Shown: positions 61,294 to 64,000 of the stretch, in pieces
Layout of the letters: each line of letters begins with the position of its first letter
Position numbering within the stretch: the stretch's first letter is position 1
Assembly: GCA_009784375.1 (NCBI GenBank)
Contig: WRBV01000002.1
Location: forward strand, 124,001 to 188,000
Reading direction: 5' to 3'
DNA from: Bacillota bacterium
GTDB lineage: Bacteria > Bacillota > Clostridia > Christensenellales > UBA1242
Length of the DNA stretch: 64,000 bases
The notes under the pieces: generated by a model
Databases searched by the model: none
The model's input: only the letters and a program-made list of their open reading frames with translations
Told to the model about the DNA's origin: nothing
Program-made: the position numbers and the translations under genes

Positions 61294-62286
61294 ATGTTTG
61301 ATTGGCAAAAAGAAAGAACAAAGCGATTAGTAACAGGCTTTATTATATTATGTGTGTTGGCGGCGGCATTTGGTTTGCGGCAGGTTACTCCATTCATTTT
61401 TGATGGATTTGTAATTATTCTTGTATGGTTTTGCGTATTCGAGGTTTTCAAGGCAAAAAAACTGGATTCTCGTGGTGTGCGTGATTATTATATCTATCCA
61501 TATATCGCGATTTCCTATTTAACCTTTTTGCTTGGCATCTTGGTTGACAATCCATTTCCGTTTTGGTTACACATCGTGTTACAGCTTGTGATTCTTTTTG
61601 TCCTTTGTTTATATGTTTACATCATGAGTTATACCGACAAAGAATTTCTTAAAGAGTGCAAGTTAAAGAAAAAAGATGTTGGTAAGGCAAGCTTTGGCGT
61701 TGTTCTTGATTACATGAAACTTATATTTTATCCAGCGTTTTTGCTTTTCCTTCTTGTACCGATTAACCATATTGCAAGATGGGCGGAAGTGATACCAGAG
61801 GGTACGGTAGATGCGGTGCCTGTTGTGTCTCTTGGGTTGTTTGCATTGTTGCTTGTGTTTGTTATTACTATAATGACGGATACTGCTGCGTATCTTACTG
61901 GGAAGCTTCTTAAAGGCAAAAAACTTGTCCCTAAGATCAGTCCAGGAAAGACGATAAGTGGTGCAGTTGGTGGTTTGTTTGGTGGTGTGATTGGCTCATT
62001 AACAGTTCTTTTGGTTATGACTACCTCGACAACTCTTCAACAGTTTTTGACCGAACAAGTGGGTTATGCAAATGCTGTCCTTTGGGTGTTTGCGGTTATT
62101 GGTCTTGTTGGGGCGGTGATTACCCAGGCTGGGGATATTTATGCGAGTTGGGTCAAGCGTAAAAATGGTATAAAAGACTTTGGTAAATGGTTGCCTGGTC
62201 ATGGTGGATTGATGGATCGTTTCGATGGGTTGGCTTTTAATTCTGCGTTCATTGCGTTTGTGTTTATGATTATTGTACTTGTATAG
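61294..62286 (+). CDS. cdsA: Phosphatidate cytidylyltransferase (CDP-diacylglycerol synthase)
   Basis: The 330-residue membrane enzyme has about eight helices and the C-terminal CdsA signature: DTAAYLTGKLLKGKKL, PKISPGKTISGAVGG, then GDIYASWVKRKNGIKDFGKWLPGHGGLMDRFDGL. It makes CDP-diacylglycerol from phosphatidate and CTP, the branch point for phosphatidylglycerol. It is slightly longer than usual (about 270) in the N-terminal helices. dxr and rseP, which often follow, are replaced by the next gene. Confidence 0.94.
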   Translation: MFDWQKERTKRLVTGFIILCVLAAAFGLRQVTPFIFDGFVIILVWFCVFEVFKAKKLDSRGVRDYYIYPYIAISYLTFLLGILVDNPFPFWLHIVLQLVILFVLCLYVYIMSYTDKEFLKECKLKKKDVGKASFGVVLDYMKLIFYPAFLLFLLVPINHIARWAEVIPEGTVDAVPVVSLGLFALLLVFVITIMTDTAAYLTGKLLKGKKLVPKISPGKTISGAVGGLFGGVIGSLTVLLVMTTSTTLQQFLTEQVGYANAVLWVFAVIGLVGAVITQAGDIYASWVKRKNGIKDFGKWLPGHGGLMDRFDGLAFNSAFIAFVFMIIVLV

Positions 62287-62298
62287 GTGTTTTAATTT

Positions 62299-63261
62299 AT
62301 GGAAAAAGTTCATCCTCTTGAATTGTTGGAATATATGGCATTTCATGTATCGCCACTTTTTAATAGTATACGAGTAAATGAATGTGTATTTAACCAAAAA
62401 GAAGATATGTTGACGGTGAATATAATTTATGATGAGAGGGCAGAAGATAAAGTTGGTTCGCTTAAGAATAATTTCGAGACTGAGTTTATTAAGTGTGTCA
62501 AAGGACATATCGATGAAAAATTTAAAATCGAATTTGCTTATGAAAAAAGCTATATTGACGAAATACTTTTGAAATTGCATCTTGTGAAATTTTTAAAGAC
62601 GAGTTTTGTGCTTACAATTGATTTAGCAGACGATGATGTTTCGGTATTAAAGGCGGACGACGGATATTTAGTAACTTTGACATTATCGAAACAAAATGCA
62701 AAGTATATTGAAAATGGTAAAGTGTTGGATAAGTTCTTGGACGAATGTCGACGTAAATACTTTGATGAATTTAATTATCGAGTGATTGAAAAAGAATGTT
62801 CAGGTCTTATGGATGAAGTATCGTTTATTGACAAGTATATTGCCGAGAACGAGGTCCAAGATGCTATGCGTGTTGACAAGGTGATGAAGATAAGTGGGTT
62901 AGAATATTACCTTGGAAAACCTATAAAGGAACGCCCAATCAAGATTGAATTTTTGCGGGTCACTCAAGATGACCAAATAATTGCGGGGACAATATCGAAT
63001 TTTACAAGACGCGAGTTTACCGCAAAGTTACAAGAGGGGCAAGAGGGCGAGCCAGAAAAAAAACCGTTTTTCACATTTATGCTAGACGATGGCAAAAGCA
63101 AGGCGTCGTGTGTTCACTTTCCGAATATAAAGACTCTTGCAAAATTCGAGAAGTTGGTTGATGGTACAACCATATGTGTTATTGGTCAAAATACCGAACG
63201 TAATGGACGGGTTGGGTTTCGTGTAAGTGGGGTGAGCTTTTGTGAAATAAGGCAGTCTTGA
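62299..63261 (+). CDS. OB-domain protein resembling the N-terminal region of PolC
   Basis: The 320-residue protein lacks any polymerase or exonuclease motif. Its layout parallels the first 300 residues of DNA polymerase III PolC. An alpha/beta N-terminal domain and a second such part (VTLTLSKQNAKYIENGKVLDKFL) are followed by a connector and an OB fold. The OB fold reads KISGLEYYLGKPIKERPIKI, FFTFMLDDGKSKASCVHF, and VDGTTICVIGQNTERNGRVGFRVSGV. In Firmicutes polC lies downstream of cdsA, which fits the location. It could be a detached PolC N-domain or an independent ssDNA/RNA-binding protein. No strong ribosome binding site is seen; cdsA ends 13 nt upstream. Confidence 0.5.
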   Translation: MEKVHPLELLEYMAFHVSPLFNSIRVNECVFNQKEDMLTVNIIYDERAEDKVGSLKNNFETEFIKCVKGHIDEKFKIEFAYEKSYIDEILLKLHLVKFLKTSFVLTIDLADDDVSVLKADDGYLVTLTLSKQNAKYIENGKVLDKFLDECRRKYFDEFNYRVIEKECSGLMDEVSFIDKYIAENEVQDAMRVDKVMKISGLEYYLGKPIKERPIKIEFLRVTQDDQIIAGTISNFTRREFTAKLQEGQEGEPEKKPFFTFMLDDGKSKASCVHFPNIKTLAKFEKLVDGTTICVIGQNTERNGRVGFRVSGVSFCEIRQS

Positions 63262-63311
63262 CTAAACCAATAGAATCGGATATATTGAAATAATTATAAA
63301 GGAGAGGAATT

Positions 63312-63590
63312 ATGAGCTATAATCCTAGCGAACGTAACGAATTTATTGATCCAGAAAAGTATACAGCGATGGAAAAGGTATGTGCTGTTTTGGAAAATAT
63401 TGAGACCAGACCATTTCGTAAGTTATCGGAATTAACTGGAGTTGAATCGCTTGTGGCTAGTCGTTTTCTTGGTTACCGAGCAGAAGCGATGAAACAAGCA
63501 GAAGATAAGAGATGTAATTATAGTGAACCAATTAGGCAAGGGCTTGTACCTACTCGTAATACTGCAGAAAGATATGAAAAGGAGACGTAA
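63312..63590 (+). CDS. Small polar protein of unknown function
   Basis: The 92-residue protein starts MSYNPSERNEFIDPEKY and contains a helical stretch (MEKVCAVLENIETRPFRKLSELTGVESLVASRFLGYRA-type region) that could be a small winged-helix or helix-turn-helix, though no family is recognised. AAAGGAGAGG precedes the ATG. The last codons form the left arm of its terminator. Confidence 0.6.
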   Translation: MSYNPSERNEFIDPEKYTAMEKVCAVLENIETRPFRKLSELTGVESLVASRFLGYRAEAMKQAEDKRCNYSEPIRQGLVPTRNTAERYEKET

Positions 63591-63602
63591 GTCTCTTTTT
63601 TG
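63577..63602 (+). terminator. Rho-independent terminator
   Basis: AAGGAGAC-GTAA-GTCTCTTTTTTG; the left arm is within the coding end of the small gene. Confidence 0.8.
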
Positions 63603-63620
63603 TAGTGCATTGTCTTGCGT

Positions 63621-63636
63621 AGTACTATATATGGTA
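63621..63636. promoter_or_regulatory. AGTACTATATATGGTA motif
   Basis: Within TCTTGCGTAGTAC..., the same context as the palindrome at 19277. A diverged copy of the dispersed motif. Confidence 0.35.
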
Positions 63637-63649
63637 TGGTTTGTGTGAG

Positions 63650-63871
63650 ATTATGACCTAAGAAAAATATCCGCCGTGGCGTTTGACATAAAGGAAGATA
63701 TATCTCAAGTGTGCTCCTTCGTCGCACAGGTCATACTTCGTGGACATTATGGAAATTATTAAGTGTTCGCTTTGCGAACAGGTCATCGTTTGCGATTTTT
63801 CATTAATGCATTACATTTATGTCCAAAAAGGGTATAAAAGTGTGCGAAGCAACGCAACGATGTTGCCTTTT
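63650..63871. repeat. Compound array of modular hairpin repeats
   Basis: The units can be read in order: ATGACCTAAG; GTTTGACATAAAGGA, a GTGTGC-to-GCACA hairpin and GGTCAT; ACTTCGTGGACATTATGGAAATTATT, a TGTTCGC-TTT-GCGAACA hairpin and GGTCAT; then ATCG-TTTG-CGAT and ATTTATGTCCAAAAAGGG. The array contains both orientations of the unit. No gene is present. Confidence 0.65.
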
Positions 63872-64000
63872 TTATAGCTTTTTCTTGACGCCTTCGATGG
63901 CATTTTTTTCAAGGCGGGATACTTGGGCTTGGGAGATACCGACCTCTTCACTTACTTCTACTTGGGTTTTACCTTGGAAGTATCGCATGAAAAGAATTTG
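63872..64000 (-). CDS. sigG: Sporulation sigma factor, C-terminal fragment (sigma-G type)
   Basis: Only the last 42 residues are in the window; the gene continues past the edge. The fragment reads QILFMRYFQGKTQVEVSEEV and then GISQAQVSRLEKNAI, the region 4.2 helix-turn-helix. It is much closer to sigma-G (RFFQGKTQMEVAEEIGISQAQVSRLEK) than to sigma-F as I remember them. Sigma-G directs late forespore genes, which agrees with spoIVB and the DacF-type gene in the same window. Confidence 0.85.
   Translation of the reverse strand, partial: QILFMRYFQGKTQVEVSEEVGISQAQVSRLEKNAIEGVKKKL

Overview
This is a chromosomal stretch of an AT-rich, low-GC Gram-positive-type bacterium, most likely an uncultured anaerobic member of the Clostridia/Firmicutes. 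The evidence is gene content: an LTA-synthase-type sulfatase, ScpA/ScpB, the yqhY-nusB-xseA-xseB cluster, ruvX with a DUF1292 gene, pyruvate formate-lyase with its activase, a 2[4Fe-4S] ferredoxin, a long-form SRP RNA with an Alu domain, and sporulation genes (spoIVB, a SpoIIM-like gene, a DacF-type carboxypeptidase and the C-terminus of a sigma-G-type factor). The standard code is used: TGA ends many genes. I see no prophage, transposase, CRISPR array or clear defence island.

Layout. 0-8 kb: tail of a membrane protein, hairpin-rich repeats, tRNA-Arg, a PHP phosphoesterase, a DAG-kinase-type lipid kinase next to an LTA synthase homologue, and a surface protein with fibronectin-like repeats. 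8-18 kb: SSB, site-2 protease, scpA/scpB, Ca2+ P-type ATPase, RNase R and a frameshifted exported protein. 18-30 kb: a HEPN-like/CBS protein, a degenerate IMPase, ileS, an rRNA methyltransferase, HIT, an intact IMPase, pseudouridine synthase, phosphoesterase, maf, a divergent IlvD/Edd homologue and SRP RNA. 30-35 kb: sporulation genes. 35-43 kb: small unknown genes, a LOG-family enzyme, pflA, pflB and a GltS-type symporter. 43-53 kb: yqhY-nusB-xseAB, a type IIA topoisomerase pair flanking a candidate structured ncRNA, ruvX and ferredoxin. 53-64 kb: CYTH protein, a RelA/SpoT-like candidate, rpsB-tsf, HD hydrolase, frr, uppS, cdsA, a PolC-N-terminus-like protein and the sigma-factor fragment.

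Regulatory style. About twenty genes on both strands have a -10 hexamer only 5-7 nt before the ATG, usually with a -35 at 16-18 nt and no Shine-Dalgarno. Their transcripts should therefore be leaderless. Genes inside operons instead carry AAGGAG-type ribosome binding sites. Intergenic spaces hold several repeat families: terminal-inverted-repeat elements ending in ATGTCATCC/GGATGACAT, modular units in which conserved flanks enclose a stem-loop whose sequence changes from copy to copy, and a short palindromic ACTATACAAGATATAGT-like motif that also occurs in tandem inside xseA. Several genes are broken or have lost catalytic residues, which points to erosion, new functions, or in the frameshift cases assembly error.

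The most noteworthy items are the leaderless architecture, the promoter-to-terminator RNA at 48.3-48.7 kb, the IlvD/Edd homologue lacking key catalytic motifs, the modular hairpin repeats and the RelA/SpoT-like protein.
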